NCBI GenBank assembly: GCA_009809945.1
Contig: WTPW01000773.1
Location: forward strand, 214,589 to 278,588
Source of the DNA: Gigaspora margarita
Lineage: Eukaryota; Glomeromycota; Glomeromycetes; Diversisporales; Gigasporaceae
Direction of reading: 5' to 3'
Length of the DNA stretch: 64,000 nt
A program made the position numbers and the translations under genes. The stretch's first letter is position 1; each line of letters begins with the position of its first letter. The notes beneath the pieces are model-generated. The model was not told the origin of the DNA and searched no databases. It saw only the letters and a program-made list of their open reading frames with translations. This document shows, in pieces, positions 44,588 to 55,918 of the stretch.

Positions 44588-46186
44588 TTAAAGGCACTTT
44601 TTAAAACTTTATATTAATCTAAATAAACAAAATATAAAGCTAAAAATTGTATAAAATATTATTTAAATCTGAAGCTTTTAAATAAAAAAAAGTTTGCAAA
44701 ATTTTATATAGTAGTTTTTAAGCTAATTAAAGTTATACAACTTTGTATAATGTTATATATATATAAAAATTAGTAATTTTTAAAAAATTAGTTATTATAA
44801 TTACTATATATTAAAAAAATTTTTTATTAAATAAACTAAATAAATTATTATATAAATTTATTTAGTATAATAAATTACATAATTCTAAATTTTTAAAAAC
44901 TTTTAAAAAATTTTAAACAAATATTATTATTAAATATAAAAGTTAAATTATTAAATTTAAAATTAAGAAATTTTTAAAAATTTTAAATATAATAATTATT
45001 ACTATATTTAGTAGTTTTAATAAAATTTAATAAATTTTTACTATATAGTTTCAAGATTAAAATAAAAAAATTTTTAGCAAATTTGATAGGGGTGTGCTAT
45101 TTATTACATAATATTTTTTACTTAGTAGCCAATCTTATCCATATATGGTGTAATCACTTTATCTAATTTGAATTGATTAATATAATATATAGACATGATT
45201 AACATCTCTAACCATGTATCTGTGGTAAAAATTACATAATAAATGGTATGCCCTTTAAATAATTGTTAAAATATTTTAATTTAAAAATTAAAAACATTTC
45301 ATTAAAAATGATTTTTTCCTTTTCTACTAATTTACCTCCAATTTCAGGTTTATTTTATTAGTATTAGAGTTTTTTTCTTGTATCACTGGTGTTGGTTTGC
45401 TAGTGATTAATATTTTTTATATAGTTGGTATTGTTTGTTTTAGTACTTCTCTCACCAAAAGTTAGTATTATTTTTTGAATTATTGGTATTATTAGTATCA
45501 ACCAGTTTGGAGTATGCACAACTAAATATTTAGTTTTTTTTTTTTATACTTTTAGTATCATGTTCATGCTATACTAAATTTTTTTAAACTCAAAATAGGT
45601 GCTATTGCATCTAGTTTTTTTGTATATTACAAAATATATTTGTTGTTAGTAATAAATTTGAATATTATACTATATTTACTATTTTGGTTATTATTTTGTT
45701 TGTTGTGATTTGCATTAGAATTAGGATTAGGATTAGAGTTAAAGTTAGAATAAAAGCTGAATTAAATTATATAAGATATTTAGATAAGTGAAGCAAACTC
45801 TGTTCTATATAAGAAATGCAATCATATTGTTAAATATATAAATATTCAAATAAATTTTTTTAATATATGAAATTTAGTAAATATTCAAATATTTTTTTTA
45901 AGAATAAATACATAACTTACATTCTGTAATGGGCTTATATATCACATTCTAATTTGATTAGCTAAATTTGTAGATTTTTTTTTAAAAAATAAACAAATTA
46001 TTGTAAAAACTTTTAGATTAAGATTAAATTAGAAGGTTTATTAAAAAATTTTTAAATTTTTTTGTATTTATATACAAAATTTTGTGCTAAACAAGTTTAC
46101 TTAGTGGAAGTAATCTTAATAAAATTTAAAAATATTTGCAATATTTCATTTTTTTAACTTATTTTATAATAAGGATTTATTAATTT
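44588..46186. other. AT-rich relic DNA with one short MITE
   Basis: 45090-45257 is a copy of the GCCATTTAT MITE (GGGGTGTGCTATTTATTACA to ATAATAAATGGTATGCCC). 45340-45700 is GTT/ATT-rich simple sequence. No gene. Confidence 0.6.
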
Positions 46187-46483
46187 TGTGCACCATGCAC
46201 AGCTGTGCACCCTATAAAAACAAATACAAACAATAATTAGAACAACTGTGCACCCCATAGTAACAAATACAAACAATAATTAGGGTTAGGGTTAGGGTTA
46301 GAGTTGGGGTTGGTTAGAAGTAGGATTAGGATTAAATTTAAAATTTAAAGGTATCTTTATGAGGGAGCATTTTTTGTTAAAAGTGCATTAGAGATTACTA
46401 TAGTAAAATTTTGAGATTGCAATAGAAGTTATTCTAGTAAAATTTTAAAAACATATAGGGGTGCACAGCTGTGCATGTGCATA
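46187..46483. mobile_element. 'GCACAGCTGTGCACC' TIR element
   Basis: Left TGTGCACCATGCACAGCTGT, right-end inverse TATGCACATGCACAGCTGTG. The terminal units are themselves palindromic (GCACAGCTGTGC). It includes TTAGGG repeated three times at 46281-46299, which is part of this element and not a telomere. Confidence 0.7.
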
Positions 46484-46716
46484 TCTTAAATAAACCCAAA
46501 ATAATTTCTCTAAATTTTATTAAGACAATTTAGTTTAACTAAATAAACTTGTTCTGACTAAATTTTACAATCAAATCTCCATAAATGCAATATGTACAAA
46601 CAAGTCTACAATGTGTATTTAGAGAGAGCCAATTAAATTGGAGCTTTAAAGATTAGATCATCAAGTTTGTATAACTTCTACTAAAAACTGTATGCCTATC
46701 TTAAATACTAAATTTA

Positions 46717-48704
46717 AGGACCCCGGACATCTCTGATATATATCATATTTTTTTTTAGCAAATTACAGAAAACTTGGTCTAAGGTCCAAATTTAAGTTTT
46801 AGCAAATTGAGATTAATTTTAAAAAAAGTTATATAAAGCATTTTGGCAAATTACAGCAATTTTATACATGTTATATTTTATTTTTAGCAAATTACCTACA
46901 TTTTGCAAGAATTATACCCAAAAATAAGCTATCTTATTTTTTTGTACTATGATTTTTAAAAATTTAAGATATTTAATTTTGAAATTTTTTTGATCAAAAA
47001 ATTTAAAATTAAGCATCTTTTCTTAAATTTTCAAGAAATATAAAAGTAAATATACTAAAATAATGTATTTTTATGTGCTGAACAAGTTTTCTTAGAGCAC
47101 AATATTAGAATCAATTAGTAAAATTTTGAGAATCATAGAATGTTTTAGTATTTTTATTAATAAAATTATATAAAATATTATAATTCTCAAAATTTCACTA
47201 ATTGATTCTAATATTGTGCTCTAAGAAAACTTGTTCAGCAAATAAAAATACATTATTCTAGCATATTTAATTTTATATTTCTTAAAAATTTAAGAGAAGA
47301 TGCTTAATTTTGGATTTTTTGATCAAAAAATCAAAAATTAAGTATCTTTTTTTAAAATTTCAAGAAATATAAAATTAAATATACTGGAATAATGTATTTT
47401 TATGTGCTGAACAGTTTTTTTAGATCACAATATTAGAATCAATTAGTGAAATTTTGAGAATTATAATATTTTATATAATTTTATTAATAAAAATACTAAA
47501 AATTCTATGATTCTCAAAATTTTACTAATTGATTCTAACATTGTGCTCTAAGAAAACTTGTTCAGCACATAAAAATACATTATTTTAGTATATTTACTTT
47601 TATATTTCTTGAAAATTTAAGAGAAGATGCTTAATTTTGGATTTTTTGATCAAAAAATCCAAAATTAAGCATCTTCTTTTAAATTTTCAAAAAATATAAA
47701 ATTAAATATACTAGATTAATATATTTTTATGTGCTAAACAAGTTTTCTTAGAGCACAAAGTTAGAATCAATTAGTAAAATTTTGAGAATCATGGAATTTT
47801 TTAGTATTTTTATTAATAAAATTATATAAAATTTTATAATTCTCAAAATTTTACTAATTGATTCTAATATTGTGCTCTAAGAAAACTTGTTTAACACATA
47901 AAAATACACTATTCTAGTATATTTACTTTTATATTTCTGAAAATTTAAGAGAAGATGCTTAATTTTTGGTTTTTTGATCAAAAAATTCAAAATGAAGCAT
48001 CTTTTCTTAAATTTTCAAGAAATATAAAAGTAAATATGTCAAAATAGTTATTTTTATGTGCTAATCAAGTTTTTTTAGAGCACAAAGTTAGAATCAATTA
48101 GTAAAATTTTGAGAATCATAGAATTTTTTAGTATTTTTATTAATAAATTATATAAAATATTATAATTCTCAAAATTTTACTAATTGATTCTAACATTGTG
48201 ATCTAAAAAAACTTGTTTAGCATATAAAAATACATTATTTTAGCATATTTAATTTTATATTTCTTGAAAATTTAAGAAAAGATACTTAATTTTGGATTTT
48301 TTTGATTAAAAAATCCAAATTTTCAAGAAATATAAAATTAAATATGTATTTTTATGTGCTGAACAAGTTTTTTTAGAGCACAATGTTAGAATCAATTAGT
48401 AAAATTTTGAGAATTATAATATTTTATATAATTTTATTAATAAAAATACTAAAAAATTCTATGATTCTCAAAATTTTACTAATTGATTCTAATATTGTGC
48501 TCTAAAAAAATTTGTTCAGTACTTAAAAATATATATATTATTTTAATTTTAAAAATAGATGTGATAATTTAGCTTTTAGCAAATTACTAAAAATTTATAT
48601 ATAATAATTAAATTTTTAGCAAATTTACTTGATTTTTAGGGGTAGCAAAAACCTCTAAATTTATACAGATTTTTTATAATCTATATTAGAGATGTCTAGG
48701 ATTC
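46717..48704. mobile_element. TIR element with palindromic satellite cargo
   Basis: Ends AGGACCCCGGACATCTCT and the inverse of AGAATCCTAGACATCTCT match the AGGACCC MITE family. TAAATTTA and TAAATTTG flank it (7 of 8). About 1.6 kb of the interior is an ordered array of palindromes (46940-48540). It is far longer than the usual 300-bp members. No coding sequence. Confidence 0.75.
46940..48540. repeat. Palindromic satellite, period about 328 bp
   Basis: TGATCA (or TGATTA) centres fall at 46991, 47320, 47647, 47975 and 48303, spaced 327-329 bp. ATTAAT centres fall between them at 47156, 47483, 47812, 48139 and 48436. Each half unit of about 164 bp contains TAGAATCAATTAGTAAAATT and TATGTGCTGAACAAGTTTTC, and alternates in orientation. 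About 4.9 full units. Confidence 0.9.
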
Positions 48705-49171
48705 TAAATTTGATTAGCTATGTGCATTTAGAGAGGTAGTATGATATAAAAAATTATTTGAAAAAACGTGCATTTGCAGAATATAGAACGTGTAATTAGT
48801 ACTAATAATTTCTTACAGACAAGACAAAAATGTGCATTTAGGGAGGTATTTCATTTATGGAGGTTGCATTTATAAAGGTCTAACTGTATATATAGATGCA
48901 AAAAATTTTAAAACTTTTTTTAAAATTTCTTAAACTAATTTTTAATTTAAGAATTTTAACAAAAATTGGTTATTTTTTTAAAAATAATAATTTGTAAATT
49001 TAGCCAATTAAATTAGAGTGCAATATACAAACACATCACATTTATGTGAAACATATTAAATTTTTTTTTTTAATATATAAAAATTTAGCTAGCATTAAAT
49101 ATTTAGATGAATATATAGTTTATTTACTTTTTATTTTAATTTTTTTTTATTTTATTATTATTAATATTTAT

Positions 49172-49395
49172 TAGAAATGATACTAAAATTAAATGATGCT
49201 AAAATTTGGTATCTCAATTTAAAACTATAAGCTGTGCTAAAATCTATATATACTCTTTAAATATCAAATCTATCCAATATTTTATCCTAATACTATAAGA
49301 CAAAAACAAAAAAAAATATACCAAAAAAATTTTAAAATTTTATATCAAAATAAATCAAAATTTTAGTATTATTCAATTTTAGCATCATTGCCAAC
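49172..49395. mobile_element. MULE-like MITE with doubled terminal unit
   Basis: Left ATGATACTAAAATTAAATGA then TGCTAAAATT, right AGTATTATTCAATTTTAGCA then TCATTGCCAAC. The flanks AATATTTAT and AATATATTT agree at 7 of 9. The interior AAACTATAAGCTGTGC matches 34095-34294. Confidence 0.65.
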
Positions 49396-49426
49396 AATAT
49401 ATTTTAATTAAATAATTATTAATTAT

Positions 49427-51792
49427 TATTATTATTTTTTCTGACAATCCTGTCTTTATTAAATAAAAAATGTGTATATTCTAATACAAAGATCTTCAAC
49501 TACTGCCTTTAACCCTTCTTTTTCTACAATAAAGACTCATCCGGCTACTTTAAAGTGCCCAGATATGATTTGTCGCAACAACCTTTTTTCTATTCTTAGG
49601 ACTTCAACTTGCTGAAGGTGATCCCTCAGGTCAATGGATAGTGGTTGCTAGCCTTGTCAAGATTGCTTTTATGTTCGTTTAACTAATGGTCTGTAAAGGC
49701 CAAACCAAGTAGGTTTTATGTTTGTTCAAACCAAATTTGTTATCTGTTCCTCCAAACCAGACCATACTTTGTTCTCTTTTGCTATATATTCTGTATTTAG
49801 ATGCTCAGAAGTCTTTTTGCTTGACTCCTTTTTTTTGGTTCTGCCTTTTGAGAATTTTTTCCTTTTTTCTTCGGTTGTAATGCTATGATCTTTCTTCTAG
49901 TTATTAACAATCTCGCACTTGAAGGGCCAAATAACTTGTTTGAACTCTCTTCTGAGCTTGTGTAAGTACCTTTTTCGAGTATTCAAAACTTTTCTGCCTT
50001 TATTGTCAGAAGTATAGAAAACTCCTTTTATACAGTTTATGCAGTTTTCTAAACTATTAGATCTTGTAGATCCTATTAGTATTGCTTCTGTACTTGTAAT
50101 ATCTATTATAAGTTCTTTTCTCTTTTTTTTTTTCATTTTTAACTAACCGGAATTAGTTTCTTTAGAGCTAGTTTTGCGAACCTGAGCTCGATTTTCTTCC
50201 AGAAGATCTCGTATATTTTGCAGCCTGCTAAATGATTCAAGTCTTATACTTCCTGTTTATATGCTATACAAGTAGCACTTGGATATAGTATTGGATTTCT
50301 CTTATTGAGAATATTTAAAATTGGTAGCAAATTGTTTAGACACTTTGTATCAAAAACCCATTCTCTGCTATTTTTCATACTTCTATATTTTGCTCCTGCG
50401 TTTTTTTTAATATTCTGCCACATTTCTCTTTGATTAATTACTACAGCTCTATTATTTTTGTTCACTAACTCATCTATACTACTTGTTTGTAACTATTCTA
50501 AACTATAATACATGTTTGTAATGCTATCTACTAGCCCTTTGATAGAGATAACTATTATATGCCTTTTCTATCTTGGTACCACCTTTAACAACCTCGACCA
50601 TTCTACATTTCAATAAACAAATTTTTTTCCTTTGCAACCTTCTTTTACTAGCTTGTCTGCCTGCTTGTTAAAATATACTCTGTTGTATCCTTTTACTTTA
50701 ACAAATTTGACATTCAATTCCTTATGTTCAATGAAATCTGTAATCAATACTAAAATACTTCCATTTTTGAGCTTTGATATTTTTGACTTTTTTTGATTAT
50801 ATCAAACCTTTTTAATTAAACTGATTGTATTGGCACTATCAGTATAAATATTGATCTTGCAATTTTGTGGCATCACTAGAAAAGCTGTTCCCATCGCAGC
50901 CAACTTTGCTCTAGTTGAGAATGGTCAGTCTTGTATTGCTTCTGCAAACTGTGCTAAAACTCGAGGGTTAGCCTGGTCCTGTTTATCAAGTATAATTCAG
51001 CCTATTCCTATTTTCCGTAGCTGAATACTATTTGCTATCTCTTCTAGAGAGCTATCTGTATATATACCTATACTTTGACTTTGCATTACATTACATTTTA
51101 TTTCTTTGAACTTATTTCAGGACTCCTGCTCTGAATGTACTTGTCAATTATTGCGCCTTCTACTGTTTCAATGATAACTTTTACAATTTAGCTAGATTTA
51201 GCATGCCATATTTTTGCATTTAGTTAATCAAATATAAAGCATCAATTAGAGTTTTACAAAGGGCTCTGCATGCTTCTTTCCTTTTAATTACTCTTTTTTC
51301 AGAGCTTTTTTGTTCTCACAGAATTTTTTCTTAAAGAGACAGGACCCTTCATTGGCTACTTTGTTCAATTGGCACTCTAAGCATTGAATTAAGTATTCAA
51401 CGTCTTCTTTTTCTCTAACCTAATGCTCAACTTCCAGAACTTCTCTTTTAATTTTTTTTCTAATTCTGCCTATTTCTACATTTTCTCTATCCTGCCCAAA
51501 CAAGATCTATTCCAATTTCCTTTTGTCATTTAAGATAGACAAGAGTGTAGGTTGGGTGGCCAATTTATTTCTATTTTCTAATATATAACATAGCTTTAGT
51601 TTTCTTGTTGCCATGTTTTGAATTAGCAGCTCCTCTACTTTTTAAAACCAAAAGGACTTTTTTCTACAACTACTAAGGCCTTTGAGTTTTTATAATTGTG
51701 TTCACACCAATAGCTATATTCTATTCCAATTAATTAGTTGTTCTAAACTATCCAATAGTTATTGTAGTTCTGCAAAAACCTTTTTCTTTCAA
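49427..51792 (-). mobile_element. Degraded 5'-truncated LINE with RNase H domain
   Basis: Reads on the minus strand. AATAATTATTAATTAT (49411-49426) and AATAATCATTAATTAT (51793-51808) form a 16-bp target duplication with one difference. The 3' end shares GACAATCCTGTCTTTATT with the first LINE and has an AAT-type tail. In order from 5': an unrecognisable stretch, an RNase H domain (about 51080-50630), a linker with a readable frame (50465-50244), then the basic tail with RKRYLHKLRREFK (near 49960). Many stops and frameshifts are present and CpG is depleted. The reverse transcriptase is missing. Confidence 0.85.
50630..51080 (-). pseudogene. RNase H domain of the degraded LINE
   Basis: Read from 51080 downward: GIYTDSS (first catalytic Asp), then GIG followed by a TGA where Trp is usual, FSTRAKLAA (containing the acidic-helix position, here Lys), NIYTDSANT (second Asp) and, after frame changes, VKVKG, ADKLVKEG. 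The Glu normally found in the STRAEL-type helix is Lys, and two in-frame TGA codons stand where Trp is expected. The enzyme is dead. Confidence 0.8.
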
Positions 51793-51808
51793 AATAATCA
51801 TTAATTAT

Positions 51809-52166
51809 GTTATTAAATATATATAAATATTCAAATATTCTTTTAAGTGAATATAAATTTGTCATATTTGCAATATATTGTACTCTTTTTAATAGGGTAA
51901 ATTTTCACATAACTGCTATTTGCTCTTTGCAAATTAGATCAAGTTGGCTTTTTTTTTATTAAAAATTTTTTATTAAGTTTTATAATTAAAATTACAACTA
52001 GAAAAATAGGAACCAGTTAAAGTCTGAAGAACAAATATAAAATTAATTTTTTATATTACATCTGATCTAGCCAATAACCATCAGTTTTCTATTGGTTTGA
52101 TTGTTTTTTTTACATTATACCTGATCTTACCAATCAGGATTCATAATTTGTTAACACACAGACATC
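51809..52166. other. Relic DNA sharing 150 bp with 58520-58680
   Basis: ATTTGCTCTTTGCAAATTAGATCA then TTTTATTAAAAATTTTTTAT also occur near 58570-58640, so this is another dispersed repeat. No gene. Confidence 0.6.
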
Positions 52167-52358
52167 CAGTAATAGTAAATGACTTGAAATGACCCAAATG
52201 ACTCAAAAACCAGATGACCTGTTATAGTTATTTGAAATTCCATGATGCGGCTGACCAATCAGAATGTGCATCATGTAGATCACATTTATTTTTTTTAAAA
52301 TTTTTTTTTCTTTTATAACTATAGCAGTCGTGTCATTCATAGATGCTAATATTACCGC

Positions 52359-52930
52359 TAGTGTTACAAGCTGATTAAATTTTTATGGCTAGGCTAAGCC
52401 ATTAAATTTTTAATAGCTTATTGGCTTAGCTGATAGTATAGTGCTGATCCAAAAATATAAGTTTGTAATATGTTAAAAATTCTCTACATGCTTAATATTA
52501 AAAGTTGGTTCTATAATCAAAATTTATAATGAAAAGTTTTCCTTAATATAAAGGCACCTAATAAAGATAGATTAATAGTTCGCCGACTAATGAAACTATT
52601 AGCTGACTAATTGGCTGATTTGATCAGCTTAGACTATCTTCTGTACTTGTATAAATCAATAATTAATTTAAATAATTATGATTTATTGCTTTTGTTATTT
52701 TCTGACTAAGATAGAGATTGATCTATTGCGAATAAAACTAAAAATTAATACATGTTTCTAAGTTAAAAAAATCTAGTATAATTAAAGAAATCCCAAATTT
52801 TGGTTACACTAAAATTTAGGAATTGGCATTATTAGCTATTATTAGCCAGCTAGGCAAACTATTAGCTGGCTAAGCAGCTAAGCTGCCAAGCTGCCAGCTA
52901 AGCGGCTAGCTTGATCAGCTTAGAACACTA
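52359..52930. mobile_element. hAT-like element 'AGCTGATCAGCTTAG', 572 bp
   Basis: Left TAGTGTTACAAGCTGATTA, right-end inverse TAGTGTTCTAAGCTGATCA. The flanks ATTACCGC and ATTACCAC match at 7 of 8. AGCTAAGC, GCTGGCTAAG and TTAGCTGAC units are abundant near the ends. Confidence 0.8.
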
Positions 52931-53467
52931 ATTACCACTACGTCATTATGGAAGTTGATTAGGTTGATTTTGGTGTTCAAGTTTTTGTTAATAAGTAATT
53001 AAGTCATAGTCAAGCTACTGTATTTCATTTTTTTATTAAATCTTGATCGTTTGTTGTTTAATCATCGCTAGTACTGCTGAGTAGAAGTTGCATTAGTACT
53101 AGTGATTAGGACGTTGTTAGTAAATGATTAGCTGCTATTGTATCTTGTTTTTGTTTTGTCACTGATTAGACTGATGTTGATTAGTTGTCAATGGAGCCGT
53201 CGAGTAGATCATCATTAGTACTGATTAGGTGGGTGATTAAGCTGTAGTTGGTGCTTTTGTTCTTTATAGATCATTGATTAAGTTGCATTTGGTTGCTGCT
53301 GGAGTGTTTTCATTGGTACAGGCGATTAGAACATGTTGTTAGTGCTAGTGGTCAGGTCTTGTTACTATGTCGTTGATGCTAGCTATAAAAAAGATCTTGT
53401 TGATTATGTGTTGTTGGCGCTGTTGGGCTGTATTTTGGTATTGTTGATTCAATTGTTATTTGCCGCT
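52931..53467. repeat. GTT/ATT-rich degenerate simple sequence
   Basis: TGATTAGG, GTTGTTAGT and GTTGATT words recur without a fixed period. No gene. Similar to 62390-62990. Confidence 0.6.
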
Positions 53468-54513
53468 ATTGAAGGGAACAGAGTTCAAGTGGATTCAAAA
53501 TTTCCTAGTTAAATTAGGGTTAGGGTGCAGGTGTACATACAGTGCCCGCCATAAGTATCTGACCCCCAGTAACTTCCTAGAGTTAAGTTGTAATGCCTTA
53601 AAACTTCAGTGCATAAAGAGTATCACAGATGTAGATCATCCATATTTTTTTTGTAACTGATAAACCTCTATATCAGGATATCACATGATCTTAAAGTTTA
53701 TGCGTTTTTACACATAATAATTACCTCTAAATTTTTAAATGAAAATATCTTCGCATCGACTGATCAATTTTAATGTTTAATGGCTCTTTTTAATTCTACA
53801 TTTATGTAGAATTAAAAAGAGCTATCAAATATTAAAATTGATTATGTCGATGTGAAGATATTTTCATTTAAAATTTAGTTAATTATTGACATTAGGAAGG
53901 TGTTGAAACAAAATTTTTTAAAAAACTTAAAATGTATATATTTTGACAACCATGTGATCAATTTTAATGTTTAAGAGCTCTTTTGAATTCTACATGCATG
54001 TAGAATTCAAAAAAGCCTTTAAACATTAAAATTGATCACATTATTGTCAAAATATTTTTGTTTAAATTTTGTCAGAATCAAATAATTATTTAATTTTTTT
54101 TTAAATTTTTAGCCATGATATTTTGAGACCGGCCTAACTCATATCAATGTTTGAGGCCTCTTTTGAATTCTACAAGACCGTAAAAGTTAAAAGAGCCCTT
54201 AAACATTGAGATTGACTGCATCATTGTCAGAAAATTTATATTAATTTAAAAAAAAAATTGTGGACTACAATGTATATTCATGGTGAGTATGGCAATTTTT
54301 GTTATAGGTACCCAACACAGATGTTTTATCATCTACAAAAAGTATGGATGATCAGTTTTTATGCTATTCTTTTGCTAGAAAAAATTTCAAATCGTTTCAA
54401 ATCCACTATAGAAAGTTACCGGGGGTCAGATACTTACAGCGAGTACTGTATGATAAAATCAACCCGAAAAATGGGATTTTATATAAAAATTCAGAATCCA
54501 CTTAAGTTCCGCT
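53468..54513. mobile_element. TIR element hosting a Tc1-like element
   Basis: Left GAAGGGAACAGAGTTCAAGT then GGATTCAAAATTT; right inverse GAAGCGGAACTTAAGTGG then ATTCTGAATTTT. Only about 70 bp remain on each side of the inner element. Confidence 0.6.
53540..54448. mobile_element. Tc1-like element with three palindromes
   Basis: Left CAGTGCCCGCCATAAGTATC then TGACCCCC; right-end inverse CAGTACTCGCTGTAAGTATC then TGACCCCC. TA on both sides. The interior is three tandem inverted repeats centred near 53801, 53996 and 54178, each with TTTTAATGTTTAA and TTTTGAATTCTACAT and their inverses. No transposase; plus-strand frames are spurious. Confidence 0.85.
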
Positions 54514-54989
54514 TCTGCTTATAACATATATATCAATTGCAATTTACGATATAAATTAGATTTTTTTATTTTATTTTATTTTATTTATTTTTTTTAAAAT
54601 AAATCTTTATTTTTTTAAAATTAATTAATATATATTGTGCAATAAAATCATTGCTTGTGACTCGTGAGATATTAAAGTATCAATGTATCAATAAGTGCAA
54701 GTTAAAAATTACATGTGAGAAGTATTACACAAGTTTTTATGACCAATAGGATGTCAATTCTATATGCAAAATGACCAATGACTCAAATAACTGCGGTCAT
54801 TTGGTCATGAGTCATTTGCAAATGACTTAAGATTTGAATGACCAAAAATGACCAGTTATTTTGAGGTCATTTGGGGTCATTAGAAAAATCGGCAAATGAC
54901 CAGATCATTTACTATCACTGCAGATATCAGATATACTATTGCTCTACTTGTGAGTGTTCTTTGGACAATTATTTTAGAACACTGCTATT

Positions 54990-55289
54990 AGGACCCCGGA
55001 CATCTAGTATAAAGGTCATACTTGAAATTTTTCAGCAAAAACACCTAAAATTTAAGAAGCAAAAAACAGTTTTTGGCAATTATCTAGCATTTATTGGTCC
55101 AATTTGAATGAATGAACTTTTTTTAAAAATAAAGCTCTCAGTGAGGCACATCTAACAAAAAAAAGTTTATTCAATTCGGATTACTAAATTAGAAGTTATT
55201 AAAGTAAATAAATTTTGTCATTTTTAGCAAATTAGAGCAAAATTGGTCAAAATCCAGTTATAACCTATATGAGAAATGCTCGGGGTCCT
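54990..55289. mobile_element. 'AGGACCC' MITE, 300 bp, perfect duplication
   Basis: Left AGGACCCCGGACATCT, right AATGCTCGGGGTCCT. CTGCTATT is exact on both sides (54982-54989, 55290-55297). Confidence 0.9.
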
Positions 55290-55382
55290 CTGCTATTTAT
55301 ACCATGGTTTTTGCTATTTGTACTATAAATTTTGTGTAATATTAAATCATTAATCAACTTTTTCTATTTGTACTATAGTAAT

Positions 55383-55693
55383 CAGTGTTGGTATTTGGAC
55401 TATGTTCAATAAAAATTTTATTTAGATATGGACTAATATGAACATAAACTAATCCAAATAGTGTCCATATCTATATCTTTTCTATATTAAAATTTTGGAA
55501 TATTCCAGACTTTCATTCAAGTTTTAGCCTTAATTTTGTTTTATATTCAGAATATTTCAGAGCTGTAGCCTATGCGTTTTATTTGGACTAAGTGTCTTAT
55601 ATCTAATAAAATAATATAGACAATATGAACATAGTCCATAAATGTTTATGTCTAATGGTTCATATTGTCTATGTTTATATTTTGCTAACTCTG
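55383..55693. mobile_element. hAT-like MITE, 311 bp, perfect duplication
   Basis: Left CAGTGTTGGTATTTGGAC, right-end inverse CAGAGTTAGCAAAATATAAA. ATAGTAAT is exact on both sides (55375-55382, 55694-55701). Related to 34959-35087. Confidence 0.85.
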
Positions 55694-55918
55694 ATAGTAA
55701 TATATGTTATACCAATAAAACTCCTCTTTTTTTGTAGATTAACAATATATAAAGTAGATTTTTTGCAATTATTGTATAATATTGGGCTTTTTTAATATTG
55801 TATTAATAAAAAATTGTCTTTTTCGTAGATTAACAATATGTAGAATATAGATAATCTTGGAACTAGTTAGAATGTTCTAGTAGACCTGCTAATTTAATTT
55901 TATAATGTGGGCCAACTC

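Larger units (their letters stand above)
46568..48886. mobile_element. Pogo-like MITE split by a 2-kb insertion
   Basis: Left CAATCAAATCTCCATAAATG, right TTATAAAGGTCTAACTG, TA on both sides. Without the insertion it is about 320 bp and aligns with 16839-17180 on both sides of the break (ACTAAAATTTAATTGGC in the intact copy). Confidence 0.8.
52167..54920. mobile_element. Outer hAT-like element, 2.75 kb with nests
   Basis: Left CAGTAATAGTAAATGACTTG, right-end inverse CAGTGATAGTAAATGATCTG. The flanks CAGACATC and CAGATATC agree at 7 of 8. Subterminal AAATGACC and GGTCATTTGG repeats fill both ends. Between them lie 52359-52930 and the 53468-54513 pair. Confidence 0.65.

Noticed and set aside
46281..46301. 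Telomere-like TTAGGG run
   Set aside because: Only about three units, located within a TIR element; similar CCCTAA-type words occur inside many MITEs here.
53460..55107. Three plus-strand frames of 66-88 residues
   Set aside because: They cross TIRs and palindromes of the Tc1-like and AGGACCC elements, so they are chance frames.
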